A stretch of 64,000 bases of DNA from Pogostemon cablin (lineage: Eukaryota; Streptophyta; Magnoliopsida; Lamiales; Lamiaceae), in NCBI GenBank assembly GCA_023678885.1, contig CM042994.1, forward strand, positions 23,531,073 through 23,595,072, written 5' to 3'. Below the pieces are notes generated by a model. It worked only from the letters and a program-made list of their open reading frames with translations, was not told the DNA's origin and searched no databases. Both the position numbers and the translations under genes were made by a program. Shown piece after piece: positions 42,662 to 54,631 of this stretch. The stretch's first letter is position 1. Every line of letters starts with the position of its first letter.

Positions 42662-44878
42662 GCCTTCGTTTGGTAGCCCTTAATATGGGTTCACCACATA
42701 GCTAATATTTCTAATACATTGTTTGGTACGCATATTAATAGTTATAAAAATCTCGTTTGGCAGATTAGCACTATGGCCTTCACAATTATTAATACGACCC
42801 GTGGTATTAATATTACGAACATAACAGTAGATGCACACATGGACTTAAAATTCCCAAAATAGGTCTGATTAAATGATCTCTTCCTCAATTTCAAACCCTA
42901 ATTCGAAATCTGTCGCACACATCAATGGGTTCATTAATCTTCATCGTTGTCGGCTGAATCCTTTCCTTCCGTTTTCCTTCAACGTCGGCTCATCCGTCTG
43001 CCATCTACGCCTTCCTACTGATTCGAGGTAATTCATAGGCGATGGTCCTGCCTCTATCTAGCCTTGCCGTCGCTCAATCGAGCGATTTTGCTGGCCCAAT
43101 CGGAGCCCCCCAAGGCTTCTGCTTCTTCCCGTCGCGTCTGCCACCTCCGATTTCATAGGCGACCACCGGTTCCAGCGGCCGTCGCCCTCCTTGCCTAGGG
43201 CAAGCTCTTACTCGCCGCTGCCATTTATTTGACAGAAGCGGCTGATCCGCGACCATCACAAATTCCCCCTCCTCCAACCGCAGTCGGTCAAGCCCGCTTC
43301 CATCTGTCGCCGTTTGACCTCCGCTGCATCGACCTCCGACGCGGCTTCCTTCGACGTGCACCAATACCGTCGCCATCGCTTTATGCGATTCTCGCCGCCC
43401 ACTCAAGCGGCGGTAGCGTCGTCACAGGGCTTCCATCACTTCCATAATCAAGAGCTGTGACGTTGCTCGCCTCAGCCCTGATTCCCCAGCGGTCGCTGTG
43501 CGACAACACCCCAAGACACAGGGCTTTCGATTTCAGAGTCTTCCTCTCTGCCTAGGGCAGATTTCAATACATTGGCCATCGCCCTTCGAGCGAGGCTTAT
43601 ATTTCCTGTTTGGATTTCCAGATTATGGGCATTAACTGAAGCAGTGCCTCTGCTTCCGTCGAGACCATCGTCTTGGACTGCATCACCTTCACTTTTCGTG
43701 AAGTTTTTCACATATCCACACTTCTTGTTGCATTGATCGCTTAATTTCAGATGAAAGGTTTATCCTCAACTTCTCAAACTTTGAAGAATACTATAAAGAA
43801 CAGGTTGCTCGCTGCTTGTATGTCAGATTGCAACACGAGCGAGGTTTAAAACCTCTCACCATGACTGATTTGGGTATGGGCCTCATAACCTTATGGTTTG
43901 TCCATTGGATATTGCTGTTGTAGCTTTGATTCTGATTACAAGTCCCCTTGTTGATGTATCCTCTTTATGAGATTGCTGTCTTTTTGTTTGCTTTATCTGT
44001 GTGCAGATGCACCTAGTATATTTGCAGTTTGTTGCTGTATGTCTAGAGTTGTTTTTGTATGCCTATTTTGGTTCTCTTGAAGGCAGCTAACACAACCTGC
44101 TGATGATTATTTTGGTTTTTTGGAAGGCAGCTAACACAACCTTGCCGATGATTACTGATTTTGTTGGGAAACAGCTTGCTGTTGTTTTATTAGATATTTG
44201 GAATGGGCTTGTGCCAGCTCTTCTTCATATCTGTTTGATGCCATATTTGTTTGGTCTTGTGATCATTTATGGACGATTTTCAGTGGTTCAGTGCAGCCCC
44301 GCATCCATATTCATATCGCAAAGTTTTTTCATTTCTGACAAAAATGGCAGGTGGGACGTACCACACTCGATGTTCGATTTTTATGTTACAAGGAAAGAAT
44401 AAGTTTAATAATTTTTAAATGTTATAAAAACAATCAAATGAAAATAAAATAATTTTGTAATGTAGTTCAGAATGTATTTATGATTAAAATAAGTAAATAA
44501 TATTTATTTTAATGATTTATTATTATAAAATATATCAGAATAATATTTGAATATTAATTTATTAATATGTATAAATTCTAATTTAAAAAATCTATGCAAA
44601 ATTTTATTAATATAAGATAAAATTTCTCACAAGTCTTAATTAAAATAAATTATTTTGTTTAAAAAATATTAAATTGTAAAAATCCCCAAGGGCATATAAG
44701 TACTTTTCTCCTTTCGACAATAATTTATACTATCTACCAAACACTTACTAATATTAATAATAATGTTTTTTTATACACTACCAAACAATAACATCAAATC
44801 CATACTATTTTATCTTCATACAAAAAATACATACTTAATATATATCACTTTATCTCATGTTACCTACTAAACGAGGGA
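42662..44878. mobile_element. Candidate non-autonomous DNA transposon with cargo
   Basis: Left end GCCTTCGTTTGGTAGCCC and right end (reversed) CCCTCGTTTAGTAGGTAAC are similar inverted repeats, with AT-rich subterminal parts both containing TTGTTTGGTA. The centre (about 42930-43740) is GC-rich, with a splice-acceptor-like TTTCAG before 43751, and looks like captured genic DNA. A 44-bp tandem duplication (GGCAGCTAACACAACC) lies at about 44054-44141. I could not define a target-site duplication, so the ends are approximate and the superfamily is open (hAT or Harbinger). Confidence 0.45.
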
Positions 44879-45441
44879 TATGTATTGTCTCCTCAAAATG
44901 TTAAAATCTACTCCGCCAAAATCTCAAAACAAAAATATATTACTATTTAATTGATTTTCAAACTCACAAAACACCTAAAATAAACATCACTCTAAGCCCT
45001 AAGGCTTAATATTTACCTTTAGTGATGGATAGCTAGTATTTGAAAATGGTACAAAATTACTTGAAACGCATCTTTTATTTGACGTGAAAGAATGAATTGA
45101 GTTGGATAGGAGGATGCTGTCCAGGGCCCGGTTATTAATTCTCCCAAGTTAGTGTTGCTTGTTTGCATAGCTTATTCTCCCAAGTCAGTGTTACTTGTTG
45201 ACATAGCTTTTTTCAAGGTCTAAATTTCCTGTTCTAGACCCTCACTTTCATAATATATTTTTTAATAAACTAATAAATCATTGGACACTTAACAATAAAT
45301 TAGAAAATGGTTATAATAGAAAATATACATTTAATAAATATAACATCAGATAGAATGCTTGCAATAACTTTACTCAATTTCCTCTCAATGTTACGGTACA
45401 ACGTGCTGCATTAATTGCAAAGAAAAGGAGAGGGGAGGGAT
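44879..45441. other. Spacer between two DNA transposons
   Basis: Nothing recognised except a short duplicated block TTCTCCCAAGT..GTTAGTGTTgCTTGTT near 45140-45200. Confidence 0.4.
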
Positions 45442-46106
45442 TAGGGAGGTAAGCGAACCAAACCGTTCGCGAATTATTCAAATCTTGGTTCGATAAAATA
45501 TTCGTTCAAACTCGTTCGTTAACCTTAACGAACCAAACCAAACTTAAATTTTGAGCTCGAATAGTCTATCAAACCAAACTCAAGCCTAAGGGTGTTCGGC
45601 TTGAAAGCTCGCGAACATATTCGTTTATGAGCTCGTTAAAAGCTCGCAAACACTTTCGTAAATTTTATAATTATTCTTTAGTATTATATATTATTATTTA
45701 TTTTTTTATGTTCAATAATTAAATATTTTGTATTAAACCACACAAATATGATAATAACTTAAGTGATTATTCAAATATTTAATTTTTTTACCATTTATTA
45801 TTATATTTTATTAGTTTGTTTATTTAATATTATGAATAACATTAAATGTTTATAAACGAAACATTCTTTTAATATCCATGTATAAAATTATTTAAATGTT
45901 CATGAAACAATGTTAATGAATAAGTTTCTTTATGTGTTCGTTAACACGTTTGTGAGCCTTAACAAACAGTATGAGTTCAAGCTCGAGTTCGATATTTTTT
46001 TCTTGACGAGTTCGAGCTCGAGCTCGGGCTCGAGTTCGATAATTCCTTAACAGATGATCCTCAAATCTAATAGTGTTCGACTCGACTCGATTCGATTACA
46101 TTCCTA
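45442..46106. mobile_element. hAT-type MITE, uninterrupted copy of the 31788 element
   Basis: Ends TAGGGAGGTAA and TTACATTCCTA. Matches 31788-37197 along both halves, including AACCTTAACGAACC-like and GAGTTCGAGCTCGA-rich subterminal blocks. Length 665 bp against 661 bp. Flanks GGAGGGAT and GGTGGGCG agree at 5 of 8 bases, consistent with an old 8-bp duplication. Confidence 0.85.
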
Positions 46107-46585
46107 GGTGGGCGTGGGCTGGTTTTACACAAGTGTATAGTCGATTCTTATGGCCTTTATTAAATAGGGTGTATAATATAATGATTTTGAATAAATTGTG
46201 TGTAAAATGAAGATGATATTTTAATAAGAGACACTCTTTTGTGAGACGGAGTTTTTATGAAACGGGTCGACATTACTAAAATATGCTTATTATATAGGTA
46301 AAATATATTTATTTTTAATTAAAATATGTCAATAATTAATAATATTATAACCCCCTAAAATCATACATTAATTTATCATTTATCATACTTTATAAAATAT
46401 ATTTTAACAGACATACTTTATCTATATAATATGCATATCAAAAGAGACTTTGTATTAGTATATTATTTTATTTTTTTTAAATGTACGTGTCTTTTTGGAA
46501 CAATTAAAAAAAGTGTACAAGACTACAAGTTGTTTTTAGAAAAGTAAAAAAGCGGGAAGAGTAACAAAAGACAAGGAGGCATGGT
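46107..46585. other. AT-rich spacer
   Basis: Contains GAGACGGAG-type fragments seen in other MITEs here; no gene. Confidence 0.4.
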
Positions 46586-47749
46586 TAGGGCTGGGGAAAA
46601 ATATCAAAATTTCGATATACCGCCTTTACTATATCGAAAAATACCAATTTTACCGAAATTTTAGGTATGTCGAAGTTTTTGGTAAGGTATGATACCGTAT
46701 TGAAAATTTTGGTACGATAAAGGTATATAGATGATCAATACCGTAAAATATTCAGTTCTTGAGTAATATGATATAATATTATCATACTACATGATATATC
46801 CAATTATAATTATTATTTTATATTATAATTTTTAATTAAATTATATATATACACTATTTAATTAAAAGATTAAATCTAAAATCCTACCGTACATATATTT
46901 TTTCATAATTATAAATGAGTAATAAAGTTGATTGGCTTTCATGATATCTTGTACTTCTTTTTTAATTATATAGTTCTATCCTATATGAAAATTTAAAAGT
47001 GTTGATTTTAATTTAAGTTCCATATGGTTTTTGTGTAGATCTCTTAGGTACTATTTATTTAATGACAAATACTTGTGTAAATTGGATTTAGATATATTAA
47101 TTATATAAACTCTGTTACTGTTTAGTACATAAAAAATTATTTTTTAGCACATAAAAATTATTACTCATCTAAATTAAAAAATTATTCTTCAAATTCTTGT
47201 AAATTCTAATTTATCGATTACTTTTTAGTACATGAAAAATTACTTTTTAGAGATATGAATTATTACTCTTCTGTATAAAAATTATTACTCTTCAAATGGT
47301 AATTTTTTATATATTAAAGAAGTAATATAAAAAATAAGGCTTACATGTAAACTCGATTTTCATGAGACTTACTCTTATTTAATTGTTCGTTTGTGGATTG
47401 TCGTATATTTTTCTTATTATGAATTTGTTATCTATTAGAATTTGTTTTATAACTATCTTTCACTTTTCTAGTACATTTTTTTATTAGATTTATTGAATTT
47501 TAGGTGTATAACGGCATAGCAAACTATCTAATAGGATGGTATATACCGATATTTTAGGTATGATATGGTATACCAAAATATCGATAAGCAGAAGGTATAC
47601 TATTTTCTTATACCGAAATATCGGTATACCGAACTACGATATACCGAAAGTTTAGATAAGGTAACGGTATGATTTTTTATATATCGAAAATTTCGATACG
47701 ATATTTAATATGATAAAAAATCTTCGGTATATCATACTGCCCACCCCTA
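46586..47749. mobile_element. hAT-type element with TATACCGAAA subterminal repeats
   Basis: Ends TAGGGCTGGGGAAAA and GCCCACCCCTA, the same family as 9876-11267 (shared subterminal TTTCGGTATACC motifs), but with a different AT-rich centre. CATGG lies on both sides (46580-46584 and 47751-47755), a shorter and imperfect duplication. No transposase. Its right end lies 162 bp before the carboxylesterase ATG. Confidence 0.8.
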
Positions 47750-47911
47750 TCATGGCAAGTCCATTTAATGAAATCCCAAGTAATCCCTTAACCAAAGCTT
47801 TGGCACTACTTTCATACTCTCTCTCTCAACCACCACAATTGATTACTACTATTCCACACCACATTATTTCCTCTGCCTTTGCCCACTACTGTACTGGCTA
47901 CTGCCCTGCCC

Positions 47912-49063
47912 ATGGATAACAAAATGCCCGAATCCCAACGACCGTTACTCCCATGGAAGACCCGCTTCACTCTCTTCTTACTCAATTCCGTCACTGACGC
48001 CTCCCGCCGCCATGACGGCACCGTCAACCGCCGGATCTTCAATTTCATCGACTCTTTCAGCAATCTCAAAGCGCCTCCCAACCCGGTTCCCCGCAAAGGA
48101 GTCAAAACCTGTGACATCACCGTCGACCCATCTCGAAATCTCTGGTTCCGACTTTTCGTCCCCGCCACCACTGCTACTCACCTCCCCGTCATTGTCTTCT
48201 TCCACGGCGGCGGCTTCGTCTATCTCGGTGCCGATTTCAAGGTGTACGACGACGTTTGCCGACGCTTCGCCCGCAAGGTCCCTGCCTTGGTGGTCTCCGT
48301 CAACTACCGTCTGGCGCCGGAGCACCGGTACCCAGCTCAGTTCGAGGACGGGTTCGACGTTCTCAAGTTCCTCGACCAGCAGAATAATATCCTGCCGGAA
48401 AATGCGGACGTGTCGCGGTGTTTTCTGGCAGGAGACAGCGCCGGCGGGAACATGGCCCATCACGTGGCTAGACGCGCCTCCGAGTCAAAATTTAGTCATC
48501 TCAAGGTTAATTTAATGAAATTCCCTCCTAATTAATCCTTATTATTGTTATGTTAATGTTAATTACAGGCTAGGGTTGGGTGTAGTAGTAGACTAGAGTA
48601 GCTAATTAGACGGCTACACACAACACAGGTGATTGGAGTGGTGGCCATACAACCGTTTTTTGGCGGAGTAGAACGGACCAAGTCGGAGATAGATCTGGAG
48701 GGGGTGGATGTGATCGTGTCGATGAGCAGAACGGATTGGATGTGGAGAGCTCTGATGGGAGAGGGAGAGGGAGAGGATTGGGACCGCGACCACCCGGCGA
48801 TCAACGTGAGCGGGCCCAACGCGGTGGACATATCCAATATTGATTTCCCGGCGACGATGGTGGTGGTGGCGGGGTTCGACTCCCTGAGAGAGCGGCAGAG
48901 CAGGTATTACCAGTGGCTGCGCAACTCCGGAAAAGAAGCCTATCTGGTGGAGTACCCAAACATGATTCATGCCTTCTACGTCTTTCCCGAACTTCCTGAA
49001 GCTGCCCGCCTCATCGCTGATACTAAGCTCTTCATCCATAACCACTCTTCCAAACTCCATTAA
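47912..49063 (+). CDS. Carboxylesterase, CXE18-type alpha/beta hydrolase
   Basis: Two exons (47912-48505 and 48629-49063, intron GT..AG) give 342 residues, normal for plant CXE proteins (about 320-350). The start MDNKMPESQRPLLPWKTR fits CXE18 relatives, whose N-terminus carries LPWKTR; an in-frame ATG 33 bases upstream (47879) is less likely. Landmarks: the oxyanion hole HGGGF (98-102), VNYRLAPEHRYPAQ, nucleophile Ser176 in GDSAGGN, Asp282 in AGFDSLRE and His312 in MIHAFYVF. The catalytic triad is complete. CXEs hydrolyse short acyl esters and are related to the GID1 gibberellin receptor and strigolactone-type hydrolases; the substrate is unknown. It has no signal peptide, so is probably cytosolic. 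Confidence 0.93.
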
Positions 49064-50221
49064 TCATATACTCTTAAATTTTCACTAATGATCTAATATT
49101 TTATTTTTATTTATTAAATATTCTCATGTTCGAGTATAATACTTTGGACTCTAAATCACCTATTCTAATACAACAATATTATGTTTTATTTTGTATTTCA
49201 CATTTTAGATGATTGATTACACAAATTTACGCCACATACAATCCCGATATTTTGATGAATAATTGGTAAGGTTTTTTTTTCCTTTAATTTTATTTTAAAC
49301 TGATTGTAAATTGTTTAATAGTATAAAAAAAATTAGGGGAGGTGTTGTGTTTGACTATCTTATTATCAATTTATGCCTTTTCTAATCAATTGTCGTTTTT
49401 TTTTATTTAAGATGCTATTATTATTATTTTGGATTTTTTACTATCTACTACAAATTATACTCTTATTATATTATTGTTAGATACATTACGATAAAAATAT
49501 TATTGATAGATATCATATGCTAGGATAAGATACCCAATATATCCTCCATAACAATATATGTGAAGATAAGTACAAATATATTAAACATTAATATTTTTGT
49601 ATACATAAGTTTTGAATAAATATAAACGTCAAAATTTTTTCGAACCGTGAATAGGGGAGGTTTGTTGCGATGTTTAAGGGAGTAAATCACGAAAATAATT
49701 TATTCGGAATACAAATATATTAAATATTAATATTTCTGAATACATAAGTTTCGAATAATATATTGGAAGATAATTATTTGTGAATACAAATATACTATTA
49801 AATATTAATATTTTTGAATACATAAGTTTTGAATAATACATAATATTATAACATAACAGATTTTAATATATTGAACATAAGTATTCTGAATATATAGTTT
49901 GAACAATAATAAATGTCATAGATTTTAATTTATTGAATACAAATATGTTGAGCATAAATATTTTATAATACAACCTATTATTTGAATATCATGTGCCGCT
50001 CTTTTTTATCAGATTGACTAATCCCTATATCCTATTTTTATGGAAAGATTAATGATTAATAAATTTCTGAATACAATAAATCTTATAATAGGGTTAAAAA
50101 GGGTATTTAATGGGTCAATTTATAGTGGATAGTATTTTAATTTGGATAATGTACCTGATAATAATATAGATAGATAAATTGTACTTATAAGTAATAGACC
50201 CTATTATTTTTTTTAATATTA
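49064..50221. other. AT-rich 3' flank with degenerate repeats
   Basis: Between about 49560 and 49990 variants of ATTAATATTTTTGAATACATAAG recur four or five times at irregular spacing. No gene. Confidence 0.6.
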
Positions 50222-50504
50222 CTCCTTCTGTTCCATATTAAACTTAACACTTTTCATTTTCATCCGTCCCACAATAAACTTTATCATCCAAAAAAGGAAA
50301 TATCACATCAATCCACACTCCTAAGAGTTCATATTAATTACAAATTTACCACTCTCACTTAACACACATAACATACTTTATCATTTATTTGTTACCTAAA
50401 AATATTATATTATCCTTCAAAAGTCAATAAAGTTGGTCAAAAATCAACTTTTCTTAAACTCCATGTCTACAATAACAGTGAAGTTTATCCCGGGACGGAG
50501 GGAG
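50222..50504. mobile_element. Stowaway MITE
   Basis: Ends CTCCTTCTGTTCC..AAACTT and AAGTTT..GGGACGGAGGGAG form inverted repeats flanked by TA (50220-50221 and 50505-50506). 283 bp, non-coding. Confidence 0.85.
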
Positions 50505-50544
50505 TATAACTTTTTCATTTATACTATAAATTCATGAAATTATA

Positions 50545-50668
50545 TTAGGCAAAAACTCCTGTGTCCCTGGGGACACACCGTGTCTCCATGTGAACACAAG
50601 AGTTTTAATACTAAAACTCTTGTGTTCACATGGGGACATGGTGTGTCCCCGGGGCACAAGAGTCTCAC
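50545..50668 (-). mobile_element. Palindrome with a Helitron-like 3' end
   Basis: A near-perfect inverted repeat of two about 55-bp arms around TAATACTA, with AAAACTCTTGTGTTCACATG in each arm. On the minus strand the outer end reads GTGTGTCCCC-AGGGACACA, spacer GGAGTTTTTGC, then CTAA followed by T, the same layout as the terminus at 6687-6718. Confidence 0.55.
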
Positions 50669-50800
50669 TCATTATATTATCATTTTTTTCGATTGAGGAT
50701 TACTTTTCATCATAAAAGTTATTTTTTTATCTGTCTTAGATAAGCGTGAGACGATCTTATACAAGTATTTGTTAAAAATTAGGGATTTTATTATTTTTTT

Positions 50801-51049
50801 GGGTTAATTGAAAAAAAACCACGAACTTTACTCCTATTGCAAATTAATCCTCACTTTTGAGAAATTGCAAAAAAAAATCATCATCTTTAAGTATTGTTGC
50901 AAAATAAACTCAATTTTTTACTAAAGTAGAGTTTTTTGGGGTTTATTTAGCAACAATACTTAAAGGTGGTGACTTTATTTGCAATTTCTCAAAAGTGTGG
51001 ATTAATTTGCAATATGAGTAAAGTTCGTGATTTTTTTTGCAATTAACCC
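50801..51049. mobile_element. Fold-back MITE with GGGTTAATTG ends
   Basis: GGGTTAATTG at the left pairs with CAATTAACCC at the right, and most of the 249 bp folds on itself (for example ACGAACTTTACTC with GAGTAAAGTTCGT and TTTGAGAAATTGCA with TGCAATTTCTCAAA). No coding content. The target duplication is masked by T runs. Confidence 0.75.
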
Positions 51050-51083
51050 TTTTTTTTAAAGGAAATTATACACTTTTAAGTGG

Positions 51084-52100
51084 GACAAATTGATATTTGC
51101 TTATGGGGATAGTCAATCCGCGAAGGTTGTTGGAGATAGTGTTAGATGGTTTGAGGAAGTATCTGGATTGGCAATCAGCCAATACAAAACGTCTATATTA
51201 TGGGCTGGGTGAGTGATCAGGTTAAATTGGCTATTTTGATGGAGCTTCCTTATCATGGAGGAGTCGATCCGATCAGGTATTTAAGTATCATGCTTTGTGG
51301 TAGGAAGATTAGAGTTGAGGAGTTCTCTCCTTTTATTATCACAGGTGGTCTACTAAATTTTTGTCATTTGCAGACAAACTTGAGTTGATTTCATCGGTTT
51401 CTATGGAGTGTTGATGTTTTGGTACTCAATGGTGAAATTCCCTGATGGAGTGATGAAGAAAATAGAGAGGTTGCTTACGAGGTAAAAAGGGGGAGAGCTA
51501 GGGTTGAAGAACATGAATGCTTGGAATGATGCCACATATTTAATTGTGTTAATGGGTGGGTGTGAACCTATATTTTAATTATTAATGAATATGTGGATCT
51601 TATGTGTGTAAAAAATGAAATGAGAAGCTTTAAGTTGAATGACGAAATTGGAAAAATGGACCATTTGAGGTAACGGAGGGTATAAGTGAATTTTGGGGGT
51701 GTCTAATTGTTAGAGGAAGACTGCTCATTAAAATTGGGTGTGGGATTCGGCAAGAGGATAGATTGTGTGGCTTTTGCATTTGGAATGTTAAATCTTACGA
51801 GCACTTGTTCTTTAAGTTCCCTTTTGTGAGGTAAGTGTGGGATCAAATTAAGAGTTGGTTGTGATCAAGGAAGATTCAGAGCACTTGTTCTTTAAGTGTC
51901 CTTTTGTGAGGTGAGTGTGGGATCAAATTAAGAGTTGGTTGGGATGAAGGAAGATTCAGACAATCCAAGCTGGCTTTAAATGAATTTATGGAGAGAGAAT
52001 GGTGTCCTTGAGGAATAGGGAGATCAAGTCGTTAGCGCTTTCAACGAGCATGGTGAGATTTGGGCAAACCAAAACTTAGTCCTGTTTGGGGGATGGTAAA
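51084..52100 (+). mobile_element. L1-type LINE remnant: end of RT and zf-RVT
   Basis: Frames read DKLIFAYGDSQSAKVVGDSV, RWFEEVSGLAISQYKTSILW, IRYLSIMLCGRKIRVEEFSP, LSFADKLEL, YSMVKFPDGVMKKIERLL and later LCGFCIWNVKSYEHLFFK (the zf-RVT domain). These correspond in order to the RT tail of the LINE at 63210-63660. Many stops. An 80-bp block (GAGCACTTGTTCTTTAAG) is tandemly duplicated at 51799-51958. Confidence 0.8.
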
Positions 52101-52138
52101 TTACTTCCGAAGTAATTGGCGGATAATATTATTGTTAA

Positions 52139-53195
52139 AAAGGTTAATTGTATCAAAAGTCACCACCTTTAAGTTGATTTCCGAATAAAGCCATCGGGCA
52201 ATAGCCTCCTGCCCATGGTGCTGACGTGTCATACTCACTTCTAAATTATATTCCACCTCATTAAAATGCCGTCGTTTTGGATTAATTTGGTTGAATTAAG
52301 TCAAAATTTAGAACCCTAATTTCCTTCCATCTTTCCCATTTTGCTCTCCCAAATCTACAGAAATTTTCAAACTCTGCGGACAAGGAGAATTTCAACAAGA
52401 CTAACTGCACTGAGTCGAATTCCATGTTCTGGTTCCCTACTGAGTTTTTCCACGGAGTGTCTAGCAATGGGAGCACGAACTATTTTCCGTCGCCCCCTAC
52501 GAAGTCGTCGGGGATCTGATATACCTCGTTGTCGGTGAAGTCGCGAAGCTTCAACTGAACCGCGAAAATTTTGATAAATGTTTCTCAGTACCAGCGAGAA
52601 GCCATGCCCAATTTCATGCTAGGATGAGTTCACATTCTCTCTGTTTATCATAGCACGCGTGTAAATCCCTAATTCATAAAATATCTTCCATTTCCCTCAA
52701 AATAAATTTCTAACACGTTTTATTTTCCAGTTTCATTTGAAGTATTAATTTTTTTTCACCTTCTAAAAGAGGATACATAACAAACAGAAGAGGGATGATG
52801 TTATTAGGAGTAGAAAGGTTGAGATTGTTATTTTTTCTTAACTAGCAAGGGCGTAAGCAATTGTAACTGATGGTGTCTGAAATACATAATTCACTAGTTT
52901 CAGAGAAGAGGGATGATGTTTGACATGAAAGAGATAATGAAATTAGAGAGAAAAGAACGTACAGATGTCTTGAAGGTGTGAAAAAAAAGTCAGTATCGGT
53001 CAGATGTTGACCTGCTCGAAGCTGATGTGGATTTTTTTTTTAAAAAAATCAACATCAGCTTCGTGCAGGTCAACATCTGACCAATAGTCTAAAATGCAAT
53101 AACTTACTAAAGTGGTGTACTTATTTGGTAAAATTCAAAGGTTTAGACTTATTTGCTATCAAAGTAAATGTGAAGACTTTTTTTTGCAATTACCC
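52139..53195. mobile_element. Larger relative of the GGGTTAATTG fold-back family, with cargo
   Basis: Left AAGGTTAATTG..AAAAGTCACCACCTTTAAG and right (reversed) AAGGGTAATTGC..AAAGTCTTCACATTTAC are inverted repeats extending about 50 bp. TTAAAA occurs at both outer edges. Inside are a genic-looking stretch (52320-52640, with no family recognised) and the long hairpin at 52998-53082. Confidence 0.55.
52998..53082. ncRNA. Near-perfect 85-bp hairpin, possible small-RNA precursor or fold-back insertion
   Basis: The left arm contains GGTCAGATGTTGACCTGC, then TCGAAGCTGATGT, and the right arm ACATCAGCTTCG, then TGCAGGTCAACATCTGACC. Only a few positions in about 42 bp fail to pair, and T/A runs form the apex. 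Such a stem is longer and better paired than a conserved plant miRNA precursor, so a young inverted repeat giving siRNAs is as likely. No transcription evidence. Confidence 0.35.
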
Positions 53196-53289
53196 TTCTT
53201 AAAACAATACGTCTTAGCTATCTTTTTTAATATGTAATTTAACTTTAGTTATTTATTGTATGAGTGGTAAACACAATATATTTATTTCT

Positions 53290-54631
53290 TTCAGTCGTCA
53301 GAAATCACTACACGCCCATGAGAGAGGTCGTGCGCTGCTGCACGAGCCGTGTCCGGGAACACGCCAAACTAGGTGTGCACTACAGGAGCCGTGCACTGCT
53401 ACACGGCCAGTGTAGGTGCTAAAGACAGTGTAAATTTCAGAATGTTCCGGAAGCTTCTAGAAGGTCCCTAAGTGATATAAAGGGTGACTTGTACGAAATT
53501 GGAAGAGGAGATCAGAATTAGAGCAGTTATACACACTCCACATCACATTTTCACACACTAGATCCATTTGATACATCTCCATACATTTGATCCATCCATT
53601 TCGCGTGATCTTCAACAATCCATTCATCAATCCATCCTTCCACCACTTTAAGAAGAGGAAAGCATCAATGATTAAACAAGTTAGCATTTTGAAGAGAATG
53701 AGGGTTATCTCCACAAAAGGGAAGTCAATCTACTTTTCAATTATTGATTTTCTTCTTATTTTGGCTCAAATGGAACAATCCTTTGAATATATTGATCTAA
53801 ACACAATGTGTAGTGGTTAGTCCTATAGTAGGGCTAATCATATGATTGGTTGAGAAGAATGCTATATGTAGGATTTGAAATGTTGAATTGAGTTAATTTT
53901 GAATTTTCTTTTATGATTAATGAATCATGTTTCATTTCAATATTTGTGTGATTAAATTCTCTATTCTTAGTGTTAGGATGGTCATTCCAATATTATGATT
54001 AGATGTTTAATTGAATCATATATTAGATGAGCATGTATGTTAGTGTGAGGGGAAGTAAGTCATACCCTTCTTATGCTTAGAAGAATCATAGAGGGACACT
54101 TAAGAAATTGAGTGAAAAGAACCAAACTTATGATCATAGTACCTTAAGGGAATTGAGAGTAAGAACAATCCTAGGAGATTTAGACTTGTAAAAGAGTCGA
54201 GAACCTAATTGCCTTAGCCATAGGGATTAGGGGTAAAAACGTGATTGCTTTTATTCCATAATTAATAAAGTTCACCATCAAGAGTTATGCATATCTAACT
54301 AGATTCTTAACCATGAGTATGATTAGCCTTACTCTCTTCTTAAGTGCATTCTATCCACATTTCATTCATCTTATTACTCATTTGATCTTAGACAAATTTA
54401 GTTGTTAATTGATTTCTTAGTTAATTGATTAGAATAACAAGTAGTCTAAATATCAAACCTTCAATCTTGTCACTCTTACAAAGTATAAATCAATGACAAA
54501 TCCGGATATAAACATGAGTTTACTTTTCTTTGGGACGACATACTTATAAATTTTGTTGCTTGGTCACACGTATACAACAACGATAGAGTTTCTTACTCTA
54601 AAATATTTTACTAGAAATGCAACTAAGAACA
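53290..54631 (+). mobile_element. Athila-type LTR fragment (5'-truncated)
   Basis: Ends CAACTAAGAACA at 54631. The last about 580 bp match 25764-26355 in reverse. It starts within or near the GC-rich ACACGGCC-type motifs (53310-53420). No 5-bp duplication pairs with the CCAGA after its end, so it is not a clean solo LTR. A 77-codon frame (53587-53820) ends LAQMEQSFEYIDLNTMCSG, like the frame in the other LTR family. Confidence 0.75.

Noticed and set aside
43074..43711. GC-rich minus-strand frames (110 and 79 codons)
   Set aside because: Long frames are expected in GC-rich DNA with few stops. No domain is recognised and the stretch lies in a likely transposon.
47978..48515. Overlapping frames on both strands over carboxylesterase exon 1
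   Set aside because: Shadows of the true frame, which holds HGGGF and GDSAGGN.
53290..54631. Clean solo LTR with target duplication
   Set aside because: The 3' end is clear, but no CCAGA copy is found at the 5' side and the LTR start is missing, so it is a fragment.
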